From Pedobacter miscanthi (GTDB lineage Bacteria > Bacteroidota > Bacteroidia > Sphingobacteriales > Sphingobacteriaceae), in the NCBI RefSeq assembly GCF_003315595.1, contig NZ_QNQU01000002.1:310001-374000 (forward strand): a stretch of DNA of 64,000 bases. The letters run 5' to 3'. Made by a program: the position numbers and the translations under genes. Within the stretch, counting starts at the first letter, position 1. Every line of letters begins with the position of its first letter. Below, piece by piece: positions 8,372 to 17,082 of the stretch. The notes under the pieces were generated by a model. The model was not told the DNA's origin and did not search any database. It saw only the letters and a list, made by a program, of their open reading frames with translations.

Positions 8372-9085
8372 TTAATTCCACAACCGTTCCAGTTCATCTT
8401 CACTGATCGCGAACGGTGCACTGTCTTTGATAAAAGCATTTACTCTTGCTATACAAGGGCTTGAACCCAATGGTCCAAACTGAGCCTTTAATTCCGAGAC
8501 CATTCCAAAAAAATCCTGCTTGTTGCCATCGTTGGCTGCTAGTATCTCATAAATCTCCCTGATGCCTGCCGTCAGGTCCTCGTAAAGGCCACCAGTAGTT
8601 AACTCACCATCCGCAACCTGATCGGCCCCGTCATTGTCTTTTTGCGTAGGGGCAAATACCAGGTTTCCACTCGCCACCCTTTCCATTCCCTGCTGTGGCT
8701 TGGCCTTGCCCATCAGATCATGATCTCCTGCCCCCCCTCTATCCTGTTGATTACTTCCGGCTGGCTTTAATCCCTGTTCCTGATCAGCAACAGATGCTCT
8801 TATCTTCCTTTCCCGAACACCTGCATCAATTACACTATCATTAGATTTCCCTTTTTTCTCCTGGACAGGACCAGGTCTATTATCGTGTACCGGATCATTT
8901 TGAGACCTGAACTTTAAAACACTGCCTGCTCGATCTCCATGTGCCCCTAAACCCAGCAACGCCAGCGCCTCTTTTCGGTAAGCGGTAAAAAGCAGCCCCA
9001 GATACCACAGCAGGCTTACTGCCCCATAACAGCTTAAAAACTGTCCCCATGTAAATTGCCCCAACATAAGTTTGAATTGTTTCAC
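8372..9085 (-). CDS. tra-operon-leading hypothetical membrane protein
   Basis: 237 residues from a GTG start at 9085; an internal ATG near 9067 is an alternative. One membrane segment lies at about residues 15-40, followed by a long low-complexity hydrophilic linker (about 50-165) and a helical C-terminus ending EDELERLWN. It is the first gene before traE and traF. Proteins of this build precede DUF4134 genes in some Sphingobacteriaceae elements, but I know no function. The charged linker suggests a cytoplasmic adaptor. Confidence 0.6.
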   Translation of the reverse strand: MKQFKLMLGQFTWGQFLSCYGAVSLLWYLGLLFTAYRKEALALLGLGAHGDRAGSVLKFRSQNDPVHDNRPGPVQEKKGKSNDSVIDAGVRERKIRASVADQEQGLKPAGSNQQDRGGAGDHDLMGKAKPQQGMERVASGNLVFAPTQKDNDGADQVADGELTTGGLYEDLTAGIREIYEILAANDGNKQDFFGMVSELKAQFGPLGSSPCIARVNAFIKDSAPFAISEDELERLWN

Positions 9086-9341
9086 CGGGCGGCTCCATTG
9101 CCCTTCCGACAGAACAAAATTGGTTCAGATGCCGAGCCTTGAAAGGTATAAAGGGGCAGTACCCTTACATATTTTTTATCCAGCGCTGATTGAGCTGACA
9201 GGCGTTTCTCCAGCGGTATAACCGGCCAGGTAAAACCATTTTTTTACCTAAAAAGGTATCTCCATTAAAAGATATAGGGCTAGTGAACATATCGCAGGCA
9301 ACACCATCCCCTCTGCTCTATCGAATGAAAATCTTGGGTAT

Positions 9342-9366
9342 AAAAAAACCACCGCTATGGGTGGTT
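9342..9366 (-). terminator. leftward intrinsic terminator
   Basis: On the minus strand a 7-bp stem (AACCACC / GGTGGTT) is followed by seven T residues. It ends the small-membrane-protein operon that finishes at 9386. The rest of the 9086-9341 spacer shows no gene. Confidence 0.7.
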
Positions 9367-9385
9367 ATAATCCTTAAATGAGGTA

Positions 9386-9469
9386 TTATTTATCGCGATT
9401 GATATACACCTCGATTGCAATACTTATCCCAACACAGATCAGGATAAAAACAATACTCCAGGTACTCAT
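9386..9469 (-). CDS. 27-residue single-pass membrane peptide
   Basis: The reading frame starts at the ATG 9469-9467 and translates as a short N-terminus, a hydrophobic helix (WSIVFILICVGISIAIEV) and a charged end, YINRDK. Its ATG overlaps the stop of the upstream membrane-protein gene as ATGA, a common sign of coupled translation, and a terminator follows 20 bp downstream. The coupling and full membrane helix support a real gene. No function is known. Confidence 0.5.
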   Translation of the reverse strand: MSTWSIVFILICVGISIAIEVYINRDK

Positions 9470-9852
9470 CTTTTTTCTTTGATATAGGAAAAATATGCCT
9501 TTGCATTTGCCGAGAAATTCAGCCTGTATAGCGCCAGTGAATAAACTACCAACCCCACAAACAACGGTATCTTATTTACTATCGGCGCATCTTCAAATAC
9601 CGGAGGTATAAGTATTACCAAACCGATTGCTGTAAGTACACTGAAAAGGTTCCTTGCCCAGCTATAACCCTGAAAAACTAGATAGAGGATCAAGACAGTA
9701 AGCAGGAACCTGATGGTATCTACCACAAGTTTATCCTGATCCACATGTCCAAGAGAGACATGATAGGTTACCGATACATATAAACTAAATAAGAGAATAC
9801 TTGCCAGGGAGCGGAGAATGTCATTCCTGCCCTGTTTTTCCATTTCGTCCAT
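9466..9852 (-). CDS. four-helix hypothetical membrane protein
   Basis: 128 residues from the ATG at 9852 (MDEMEKQGRN); the frame stays open to a TTG at 9909, but the extra residues look like leader sequence. Hydrophobic stretches around residues 15-35, 45-65, 70-88 and 95-112 suggest four inner-membrane helices. The C-terminus SYIKEKR is basic and probably cytosolic. It overlaps the 27-residue membrane peptide by 4 bp. No family was recognised. Confidence 0.6.
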   Translation of the reverse strand: MDEMEKQGRNDILRSLASILLFSLYVSVTYHVSLGHVDQDKLVVDTIRFLLTVLILYLVFQGYSWARNLFSVLTAIGLVILIPPVFEDAPIVNKIPLFVGLVVYSLALYRLNFSANAKAYFSYIKEKR

Positions 9853-9995
9853 GAGATGCGTTAATTTATTCTGATAAGCGAATATAACAATTCGCCGTTT
9901 TTCTCCCAAAAAAACATGGATAGCATGTAGTCCTGGGATTGATCAATCTCTTTTGAACGCACCTGAGTTCCCAAACAAATTCATGATTTAAAAAC

Positions 9996-10661
9996 CTAAA
10001 ATACATTCCTTGAAAGCACATCTGTATCCTCAACGATCTTTTCATAATATACCACCGGTTCCTTACCCAACCTAAGCGTCTCCCTGAGGCCCCGGCTTAC
10101 ATCTAATGGATAGTATGCAAAAAAGTAAAAATCATTAAATTCTTCTGGAACGATCTTGAAATGCAGTATGGTATCTATTGGCTTTGCCGGAAGCGCTAAA
10201 CGTTTATAGTTGACGAATAATACCATACTGTTTGCAGTTGTTTTTGAGACCTTAAGGTGCATCTCCATTACGTTCATTTCTATGCCCCTTATCTTGATAT
10301 TATTTTCCTTTCCTGCCACTAGCTGATAGGAATAAATGCTTCTCGGACGGACATAATCTTCATTCTCTACCATTGCCACATCATAGCTGTGATAGTTCCC
10401 TTCAGCAGTAAAGTCCATCGAAAAATTTACGTTTTGATCAGCGGTGACATCCATGAGCTGATCTGAACAGCTCCTACTGCCGTTTACCGAAAGGATTTTA
10501 CAGCCGAGCAGCATCACCTTCGCATTCGCCAGACGTTTGTTTTTTGCACTATCGATCACATAACCCTTTACGGTAGTCCTAACGCCTTGCTTCACTTTTT
10601 TGCAGGAAAACAAACTTAAAATTGTAAAGACCACCAGAGAGAGCGTGAAAATAGGTTTCAT
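9996..10661 (-). CDS. lipoprotein with carboxypeptidase-regulatory-like domain
   Basis: 221 residues. The signal sequence ends in a lipobox LFSC followed by KK, so the protein is a lipoprotein with a Lys-rich +2 region. Residues 28-110 (VKGYVIDSAKNKRLANAKVML) look like the CarboxypepD regulatory beta-sandwich found in Bacteroidota surface proteins. The remainder is beta-rich with no recognised motif. It lies 134 bp downstream of the propeller protein on the same strand. Function is unknown. Confidence 0.65.
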   Translation of the reverse strand: MKPIFTLSLVVFTILSLFSCKKVKQGVRTTVKGYVIDSAKNKRLANAKVMLLGCKILSVNGSRSCSDQLMDVTADQNVNFSMDFTAEGNYHSYDVAMVENEDYVRPRSIYSYQLVAGKENNIKIRGIEMNVMEMHLKVSKTTANSMVLFVNYKRLALPAKPIDTILHFKIVPEEFNDFYFFAYYPLDVSRGLRETLRLGKEPVVYYEKIVEDTDVLSRNVF

Positions 10662-10794
10662 AAATATCAGTAATTCTTGAAGTTTAAAAATAGCGGTAAA
10701 TTATCTGACTGATGTTAAGCAGCTGTTAACATCTCAGTACCCACATATAATCCTACACTGCCACCTAAAAAAGGCAACAGAGTGATTTTTCCGG

Positions 10795-12237
10795 TTATTT
10801 TAGCGCTGTTTTGATTATGCCGGCAAAAGTTGCCGCCCAGATGGCCCCTTCTCGGTCCTTTGTGATCCGCTCGATATTGACACTGGGAACATTGGAATTT
10901 TCGGTGGTGTAAATTTCAGTCTTTTTGCCCACAATATCATATCGGATAATGCCGACGTTGTTCTGGCTAAGCCATAATATATTTTTCTCTTCATCCAGGA
11001 AAAAATCGTTGATGCTGTTTCCGGCAAACATTGTTGGGTTATCCTTCCACAAACGCTCCCATTTCCCATCTGGCGAAAGCATATACATTCCTGCCGCTGT
11101 ACCTTTTTCATTATACAGCGAGAACCAGAGGTTGCCTTTTTTATCTTCCCACATCTTGGATATGTAAGCCTTCGATAGCGGTGAGGATTTATCGTTTAAT
11201 GCTGTGTTCTTACCTTTTTCAATAATGACATTACCATCAAAAGTACCAATCCAGGTACGGCCCTTGCTATCCACAAACACTCCCAGAACCCTGTCAGATG
11301 GCAGCTTTGAGTTCTTCTTGTTCATCACGCTCCATTTGCTGCCGTCAAACTTGGCTACCCCCTCCCATGAAGTAAACAAAATATTCCCCTTAGGATCAAC
11401 TACGATCTGTCTTGCCCAGTTAATGGGTGAATTCAGCGAATCAAACCTGGTCCAGGTACGGTTATCATAGCGGTAAACATCATAGCCGATCACAAACCAT
11501 TTGTTATCCTTTTGATCAACCGCCATATCCCTAACCGGTTCAGTCTGAGCCTTATTGTATTTCGTTGCAGAGATAATAGTATTGCCGGAATTGAAATGCT
11601 GCCATTTGCCCGATGATATTTTCACGATGCCGTTATCGGTTCCTATCCAGACATCCCCCTTTAAATCGGTAGCTACGGCCCTGCTCATATCCCATGGCAG
11701 TTCCGAATTACCCTGGGTAAATACCTTCCAACGCTCACCCAGCTCACCTTTTTCACTTCCCTTGCGGTCCGGAGTGCCGGCAGCTTTCATATTGGACTGG
11801 TTGGTAAAGTTAAACGTCCTTCTTTTGGCACGGAATTTCCCACCCTCAAATTCCATGATGAGTGATACAGAGCTATTCTGCTTCTTCGTGCCCCCTATTG
11901 CAGGTGTCCAGTTTTCAGTAGCATTGACCGATTGTTTGATACCGAGTTCAGCTGAACCCAGATTGGTCTTGTTATCGATGCTCAGCAGGCAGGGCTTGCC
12001 TTGCTGGTCGACCAGGATCTGCATTTCTATGGTACCTTTAAGCGTGGCAAGGTTCTTCTCGCCAATCACGCGCAGGATATTCTGGAATACGGTCTTAGGT
12101 GGCTGCGCCTGGGGACTTCCACAGTCCAGGCAGAATTCAGGAAGTTTGCAATCTTCAAACTTTTCGGGGTAAAGATTCTGCGCGTTCAGCAGCGCTGGAA
12201 AAAAACTTATTGCAATAATGTATAGTATCTGTTTCAC
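10795..12237 (-). CDS. secreted beta-propeller protein with TonB-C-like N-terminus
   Basis: 480 residues from a GTG start with a cleavable signal (ALLNAQ). Residues 50-130 (GTIEMQILVDQQGKPC and the following strand) resemble a TonB C-terminal domain. Residues 165-480 hold repeated WxGTxxGI, DxxGxxWF and WxxFxxxNS motifs of the two-component-regulator propeller type. There is no kinase or membrane part, so it is probably a periplasmic or surface propeller. It starts 22 bp behind the YwqG-like gene, suggesting one transcript. The ligand is unknown. Confidence 0.75.
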   Translation of the reverse strand: MKQILYIIAISFFPALLNAQNLYPEKFEDCKLPEFCLDCGSPQAQPPKTVFQNILRVIGEKNLATLKGTIEMQILVDQQGKPCLLSIDNKTNLGSAELGIKQSVNATENWTPAIGGTKKQNSSVSLIMEFEGGKFRAKRRTFNFTNQSNMKAAGTPDRKGSEKGELGERWKVFTQGNSELPWDMSRAVATDLKGDVWIGTDNGIVKISSGKWQHFNSGNTIISATKYNKAQTEPVRDMAVDQKDNKWFVIGYDVYRYDNRTWTRFDSLNSPINWARQIVVDPKGNILFTSWEGVAKFDGSKWSVMNKKNSKLPSDRVLGVFVDSKGRTWIGTFDGNVIIEKGKNTALNDKSSPLSKAYISKMWEDKKGNLWFSLYNEKGTAAGMYMLSPDGKWERLWKDNPTMFAGNSINDFFLDEEKNILWLSQNNVGIIRYDIVGKKTEIYTTENSNVPSVNIERITKDREGAIWAATFAGIIKTALK

Positions 12238-12259
12238 GGTTTTTATCTTTTATTTCATG

Positions 12260-13159
12260 TTAATAGCATTGCAGTATACACCATGTTTTCTCAAAGCGTC
12301 TTGCCTCGAGATCTGCTTCCTTGATCCAGAAATACAGTCTCCCGCTATCTCCCCACATATAATCATTTTGCTCATTGCTATCGATCTGTAGCAACAGCCG
12401 CCAGTCTTTGGCATTGGGTTCCAGCTGGGCAGCTCTTGGATCGTTATAGCCCGAGGGGTCACCACAGAAAAGCCCATTGGTCACCAGCTCACATTCCAGC
12501 TCCATCTCGTTCTGTATCACATCAGGCTGTCCCAGCAGCTTATTAACGTTCTGTCCTTCGAAGCTATCCATGATCTGTTCGGCCTTGTCCTTACCCATCT
12601 CATCATAAACATGATGATAATAAGCTGGCAGGCTGATTTCCGACCGTGCCCCGATCCCGCAGGCAATTAACTTCGCATCTGCATCAATATCTCGTGGAAA
12701 ACCCCTTCTCTCTAATAAAGAAAGATCTCCTTTATGATAGATGACCCTAAACCTGTTCTGGTCAGCCGGGTCAAATCCCCAGGCCATCTGGTCCTGGCAA
12801 TAGAAAAAATACAGTATGCCATTATCCGGGAGCGTGCTGCCCGTATCAAAAACACAAAGCTCGGCAAAATTGACCTGGGCGATAAAAGACAGGGATCTCG
12901 GGGTCTCAATCTTTTTTTCCCTGTTCAGGAAAAGGAATCTTTTTTCAGTAGTAGTGGTGGTAATCATTTCGGTCGGCCACTCAAGCCCCTGTGGAAGGTC
13001 TGGCATCCCGCCGATCTTGGTAGAACCTAAAGCGATATCCGCTTCCGCTACTGATTTTGGATATAGCCTGATGCAGTCCCTGGAATATTGTAAGAGCTTT
13101 TCCAATTCTCCGCCCAGTCCCCGGACTGCTAACCTCTGGTGTAATTCTGTTCTTGTCAT
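12260..13159 (-). CDS. DUF1963 (YwqG-like) protein
   Basis: 299 residues, cytosolic. Features of the YwqG/DUF1963 fold are visible: GSTKIGGMPDLPQGLEWP near residue 45, SLSFIAQVNFAEL, GILYFFY, and near the C-terminus DWRLLLQIDSNEQNDYMWGD followed by a LYFWI strand. Family members occur widely as single genes and are often linked with polymorphic-toxin immunity or unknown roles. The propeller protein follows in the same operon. No enzymatic residue is known for the family. Confidence 0.85.
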   Translation of the reverse strand: MTRTELHQRLAVRGLGGELEKLLQYSRDCIRLYPKSVAEADIALGSTKIGGMPDLPQGLEWPTEMITTTTTEKRFLFLNREKKIETPRSLSFIAQVNFAELCVFDTGSTLPDNGILYFFYCQDQMAWGFDPADQNRFRVIYHKGDLSLLERRGFPRDIDADAKLIACGIGARSEISLPAYYHHVYDEMGKDKAEQIMDSFEGQNVNKLLGQPDVIQNEMELECELVTNGLFCGDPSGYNDPRAAQLEPNAKDWRLLLQIDSNEQNDYMWGDSGRLYFWIKEADLEARRFEKTWCILQCY

Positions 13160-13418
13160 TTGTTTTTAAGCATTGACTACGGCAATAATGATATTGTTGA
13201 TTGCGCTGTAAAATGCTGACGATATATTGTCATTTCGAGGCGGGACTTGTTGGCCTTCAAATTCGAAGCGATAAGCCGGGTAAGCGTTCCTTTCATGTTT
13301 ACTTGAGCGGGTTAGATAAATAATAGGTCACGAAAGATATATTTTTCATTTAATTACTCAAAATTATCTGCCGGTATCCTCATCAGGCCTGGTATATGAT
13401 CATGCAAAAACCATACGA

Positions 13419-13769
13419 TCAGTTGATATCACATTTTACCGTTTCCATCGATGCAAGCTCAAAGGTAAGGTTCACCGATTTCGCCCCGGCTGGTCTGGTA
13501 CGGTGCTTAACCATTGCAGGAATGGTAAATAGTTGCCCCGGCTTCAGCTCCACCGTGCGGTCCTCCAGGTCAATTAACAAGTTACCTTCTATGGCCATAA
13601 AAGTTTCATCAATATTGGGATGGTAGTGCCAGTAAAAAGGTTCCGTCATTACCCCCACCCTTACCACGTGGTCATTAAAGAAGGATAGCGGGATATTTTT
13701 ATAACTGCAGATACCGGCTGTTTCCTGCTCAATATCGATTACGGTAAGTTGGGGTATGGTTTCATTCAT
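13419..13769 (-). CDS. single-domain cupin
   Basis: 116 residues. The conserved beta-barrel is recognisable: EPFYWHYHPNIDETFMAIEG contains the first cupin motif with metal-binding His and Glu, and PGQLFTIPAMVKHRTRP gives the second motif with its His. Small cupins of this kind bind metals or sugars, or act as isomerase-like or sensor proteins. There is no partner gene nearby. An 11-base C run lies 27 bp upstream of the start. Confidence 0.85.
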   Translation of the reverse strand: MNETIPQLTVIDIEQETAGICSYKNIPLSFFNDHVVRVGVMTEPFYWHYHPNIDETFMAIEGNLLIDLEDRTVELKPGQLFTIPAMVKHRTRPAGAKSVNLTFELASMETVKCDIN

Positions 13770-14310
13770 TTCTTATGGGAGAGAAGTTGCTTATGCCCCC
13801 CCCCCCTGCAGAGCCCTATCTGTCCAAGGACCGCGTTACCGGTAATTTTCCAACACGTAAATTTAAAAAAAAACTGAATAACAGCAATTTAAAGCGTCAT
13901 ACTACTACCCATTTTCAAAAACAAAATTAATTAACTGATAACCAATATATTGACTGCGTAAATTTTCTCGTCCTTAACAAAAAGATAAAAAACATTGATA
14001 ACCAAATTTTAAACCCCTGAAATCTACGACAAAAAGCACACCCAATAATGCCCATTAAGCAAATGTTAAAGCCAAATAGCAGGTTTGCCCTTAAGGGCAT
14101 GGTGCTTACATAAATACACAATTGTTATCGTAGTAAACTCGTTATTGCTCAATCGCAGTCCTAGATTGGGTAAGAACCTAAAAGTGTGCAACAGTTTTCA
14201 TTCCAAACTGTGCACCGAGCTTTTTACCATTATCACATCTCCATTTCAGTTTCTCTAGTGCAAACAATCTTTTGAATCCGACCACGCTTTTCAAAAGCTT
14301 AAAACTACAT
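13770..14310. other. non-coding stretch with C11 tract and decayed element sequence
   Basis: No gene is supported here. A homopolymer of 11 C lies at 13796-13806. From 14190 (TTCCAAACTGTGC) rightward the DNA resembles the scar near 45.70 kb, where the same words precede the same IS-end family. The remainder is A/T-rich. Apparent frames on the minus strand have no family resemblance. Confidence 0.5.
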
Positions 14311-14410
14311 AAAATGAGCCGGTTGACCACTTTCAAGCGAAATCGAGCGAACAAAATATAGGCCGAAAAAGCTGGCACGATGGCTGGAAACCAATGGCCA
14401 CTTTTAGCGA
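14311..14410 (+). mobile_element. decayed IS-end sequence, copy A
   Basis: The run beginning AAAATGAGCC, then TTGACC, a GCGAA word and later TGGCCACTTTTAGCG matches scars at 38279-38350 and 46028-46124 in order and orientation. GGCCA-CTTT words repeated near one end are typical of IS21-like termini. No transposase remains. The copy ends about 60 bp before the promoter of the triplicated gene. Confidence 0.45.
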
Positions 14411-14469
14411 AACCCCATACGTAAAAAATGCGTTTTAGGCTGTAGTTATAGATAACAGAATGAAATAAA

Positions 14470-14477
14470 TATATTTG
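14470..14477 (+). promoter_or_regulatory. Bacteroidota -7 box TATATTTG abutting a start codon
   Basis: TATATTTG fits the TAnnTTTG consensus and ends 4 nt before the ATG at 14482. No good TTTG -33 box was found. The spacing implies a very short or absent 5' leader. Confidence 0.5.
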
Positions 14478-14481
14478 TTTA

Positions 14482-15561
14482 ATGATGCAACAATTAAGCA
14501 ATATCGAGATCACCGGCAGAATGCAAGAAATACGCGCCCAAGTTGCTGCACTTTTGCAAGAAGAAAAATTTATAGAGGAATCAATCTTATTTATAGAAAG
14601 CCATTTTAAAGAACAGGGCGCTATTGCTAATTATTACGTTTCAACCAAACATTTGAACGTACTCCAAGATATAATTCTTGAAATGGAGCTCAGGGAAAAA
14701 ATTGGTGCAAATTGGGATCACTTAGATAGTAACTGGACTAAAGCCTGGCAGATTCTTTCTGCTTTTCAACGTCCCATGAGAATAAGCGAAATTACCAAAT
14801 TAATGGGTGCAATGGATGGAAGAGAAGATTTGGATAAATTGGTGGATACAATTAAGAGCCTTTTTCAATTTAAAATGAGAAAGGGTGTTCTGGCTTGTAC
14901 ACATCTCTCAAAAAAGCATGTCCTATACCATCTGATTAAACCTGAATACACCCCTGAGCATTTAAAGATCTTGGAAGATATTACGCTACAAAAGGAGTTC
15001 AGGAAAAAAATGGGTACAAATTGGGATAGTTCCAATAGTAACTGGAATAAAATCCACCAGATTTTATCTGCTTTCCAACGCCCCATGAGAATAATTGAAA
15101 TTGCCAAATTAATGGGCAAAATGGATGGACGGGAAGATTTGAAGAAATTGATGACTACAATCAGGAGCATTTTTCAATTAAAAATAAGAAAGGGTGTTCT
15201 GGCTTCTACACGTCTCTCAAAAAAGTATGTCCTATACCACCTGATTAAACCTGAATGCACACCTGAGCATTTAAAGATCTTGGAAGATATTACGCTACAA
15301 AAAGAGTTTAGGGAAAAAATTGGTACAAACTGGAATAGTTCCAATGGTAACTGGGATAAAGTCTGCCAGATTTTTTCTGCTTTTCAACGACCCATGAGAT
15401 TAATTGAAATTGCCAAATTAATAGCCAACATGGACGGACGCGAGGATTTGGAGAAATTGAAGCGTACCATTGAGAGGCTTTTCCAATCTAAAATGGAAAA
15501 AGGTGTTCTGGCTTCTATAAGTTTGTCCAAGCGGCATGTCAGGTATCACTTAATTGAATAA
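14482..15561 (+). CDS. hypothetical protein with three tandem 103-residue winged-helix-like units
   Basis: 359 residues. After a 57-residue helical head come three near-identical units at about 58-160, 161-263 and 264-359. Each contains ILSAFQRPMR-I-EI-KLM, MDGREDL and KGVLAS-LSK-HVLYHLI segments, whose helix-helix-helix-strand pattern suggests a winged helix. Units 2 and 3 are also very similar as DNA (309-bp period), so the duplication is recent or kept alike by recombination. There is no catalytic motif or signal. It may be a multi-domain DNA-binding protein. A bidirectional terminator follows and C-runs flank the gene. Confidence 0.7.
   Translation: MMQQLSNIEITGRMQEIRAQVAALLQEEKFIEESILFIESHFKEQGAIANYYVSTKHLNVLQDIILEMELREKIGANWDHLDSNWTKAWQILSAFQRPMRISEITKLMGAMDGREDLDKLVDTIKSLFQFKMRKGVLACTHLSKKHVLYHLIKPEYTPEHLKILEDITLQKEFRKKMGTNWDSSNSNWNKIHQILSAFQRPMRIIEIAKLMGKMDGREDLKKLMTTIRSIFQLKIRKGVLASTRLSKKYVLYHLIKPECTPEHLKILEDITLQKEFREKIGTNWNSSNGNWDKVCQIFSAFQRPMRLIEIAKLIANMDGREDLEKLKRTIERLFQSKMEKGVLASISLSKRHVRYHLIE
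14653..15561 (+). repeat. 309-bp tandem repeat, three units inside a gene
   Basis: Units start near 14653, 14962 and 15271. The stretch AAGATCTTGGAAGATATTAC occurs identically at the start of units 2 and 3. The third unit is slightly short because it ends at the stop codon. Confidence 0.85.
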
Positions 15562-15572
15562 TGGAAATTTCT

Positions 15573-15582
15573 CCCCCCCCCC
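15573..15582. repeat. C10 homopolymer
   Basis: Ten C residues 12 bp after the stop of the triplicated gene. A C11 run lies upstream at 13796-13806. Long C-runs are otherwise absent from the window, so slippage or sequencing artefact should be kept in mind. Confidence 0.7.
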
Positions 15583-15652
15583 GCTTTGGAAGTTACTAAG
15601 TTTGGGCACCAATGTTTTCGAGGTAATCAGAAACCCAGAACCTGTTTCAAGT

Positions 15653-15681
15653 AAAAGGCCTGGAAAATTACCAGGCCTTTT
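15653..15681. terminator. bidirectional intrinsic terminator
   Basis: Stem AAAAGGCCTGG / CCAGGCCTTTT (11 bp) with a 7-nt loop and A/T flanks on both sides. It lies between convergent genes and can serve both. Confidence 0.85.
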
Positions 15682-15740
15682 CTATGATTCATTTTTTCAA
15701 TGGCTTTGCTAACCAATATGGAGGCGGATTATGGTTGTAG

Positions 15741-16025
15741 TTATTGATACACTACCTCAAAACTTCCATACATCGCCATTTCAGCACTATGCGAAACAGT
15801 TAGTTTTAGTTTTAACTGGTCAATGAGTTCCTTTGCAAAGGAAATACTTCTATTAAGGTCCTTGATCCCGCGGATTTCGATTCCCCTTTGTAGCAATTTA
15901 AATTTAGAGGGCTCAAACTTTTCAATAAATTTTTCGAGGTCTTTAGTAGCTGTTGTTTTATCCATAGGTAAATATTTTTCTAAGCTCAACCACTCACCTG
16001 CTATTTTGTTTTTAATGGTGCTCAC
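15741..16025 (-). CDS. small hypothetical protein
   Basis: 94 residues from a GTG start at 16025. Highly charged and helical in the middle (KDLEKFIEKFEPSKFKLLQRG), with a beta-like end MAMYGSFEVVYQ; no signal or membrane segment. It converges on the triplicated gene with a shared terminator. The codon pattern looks genuine, but no family was recognised. Confidence 0.5.
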   Translation of the reverse strand: MSTIKNKIAGEWLSLEKYLPMDKTTATKDLEKFIEKFEPSKFKLLQRGIEIRGIKDLNRSISFAKELIDQLKLKLTVSHSAEMAMYGSFEVVYQ

Positions 16026-16228
16026 AAATTATCCACAATGAGAAGTTATCGCAGCTTCGGTTCTAAGGTGCGCATGACCAAAATCCTTTCTACAAACCAT
16101 TTCAAAAAAAGCGGGTTACTTAAGGTACGGAAGAGACTTTACCGGCGATAGCATATTTAAAATAGAAAAACAGCATAGCCATTGGCACGGGTCTTCACTT
16201 CCAGCACCACTTATAAAAAAATGCTAAA

Positions 16229-16801
16229 ATGGAGAATAAGATTATTTTCTTTGGTGATAGCCTGGTAGCAGGCTACGGACTTCAAAACCCTTCAACGGAA
16301 TCCATTCCTGCGCTAATCAGCGAAAAGCTCAAACAGCAAGGACTAAACTATGAGGTAATAAATGCAGGCATCAGCGGCGATACCACTTCTTCTGCCTTAT
16401 CCAGGCTTGATGAAGTTTTAAAAGAAAAACCTGGTATTTTCATCCTGGAACTCGGGGCAAATGACTTTCTTCGGGGCATAAGTCCTCTGCTGATTTTAAC
16501 AAACCTCCAAAACATCATTTCCAGGGTCAAACTTGCCTGCCCTGGAGCTGCTATATTATTATTGGGCATTGAACTTCCAGACTGGGCAACCGGTCTTCAC
16601 CAGGGAGATTACACCGAAATATTTTCGGCATTGGCCCATAAAAACAATATCGAACTGGTTCCTTCATTCTTAAAAAATGTCGCTGGCATCCGCTCGCTCA
16701 ATATGCCGGACGGAGTACACCCGCTAAAGGAAGGTTATGCGATTGCGGCAGAAAATATATGGCCCGTATTATACGGGGTTATCCAAAGCAGGCAAAAATA
16801 A
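16229..16801 (+). CDS. SGNH/GDSL-family esterase (TesA-like)
   Basis: 190 residues. All four SGNH blocks are visible: GDSLVAGYG with nucleophile S11, an NAGISGD Gly block, GANDF with the Asn, and PDGVHP with the catalytic Asp and His. Length and order match arylesterase/lysophospholipase TesA-like enzymes that hydrolyse esters and thioesters. No signal peptide is visible, unlike E. coli TesA, so a cytosolic location is likely. It stands alone between convergent neighbours. Confidence 0.9.
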   Translation: MENKIIFFGDSLVAGYGLQNPSTESIPALISEKLKQQGLNYEVINAGISGDTTSSALSRLDEVLKEKPGIFILELGANDFLRGISPLLILTNLQNIISRVKLACPGAAILLLGIELPDWATGLHQGDYTEIFSALAHKNNIELVPSFLKNVAGIRSLNMPDGVHPLKEGYAIAAENIWPVLYGVIQSRQK

Positions 16802-17082
16802 AAACCAATAAACAGAGAACAGATGTTAAATAAAACCAGGCTTAAATAAAAGACCGAATGGAAAAGGCAAAAGCTTTTGAACTCGCCGATGAGCTACCCC
16901 AAGCGATCAAAACCTACTGGTCTGCTCCTGCTGCTTGGGCATTTCGGCGAAATAGTAGTGTATTTATTTCGTTGCAAGTGGCCGCTAAACCGCTTGCCGG
17001 ATGGTGTGTTTAAAGTTCCTTTCCCTCTGAACCATTAAGACCACCAGCCCTAATTCCTTATTGGGAGCTTTTTTACCATAAG

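Noticed and set aside
14178..14513. 111-codon minus-strand frame over the IS scar
   Set aside because: Covers scar A and the promoter of the triplicated gene; translation looks random.
16858..17010. Possible 50-codon ORF after the esterase
   Set aside because: No conserved features, and no ribosome-binding or operon evidence beyond proximity.
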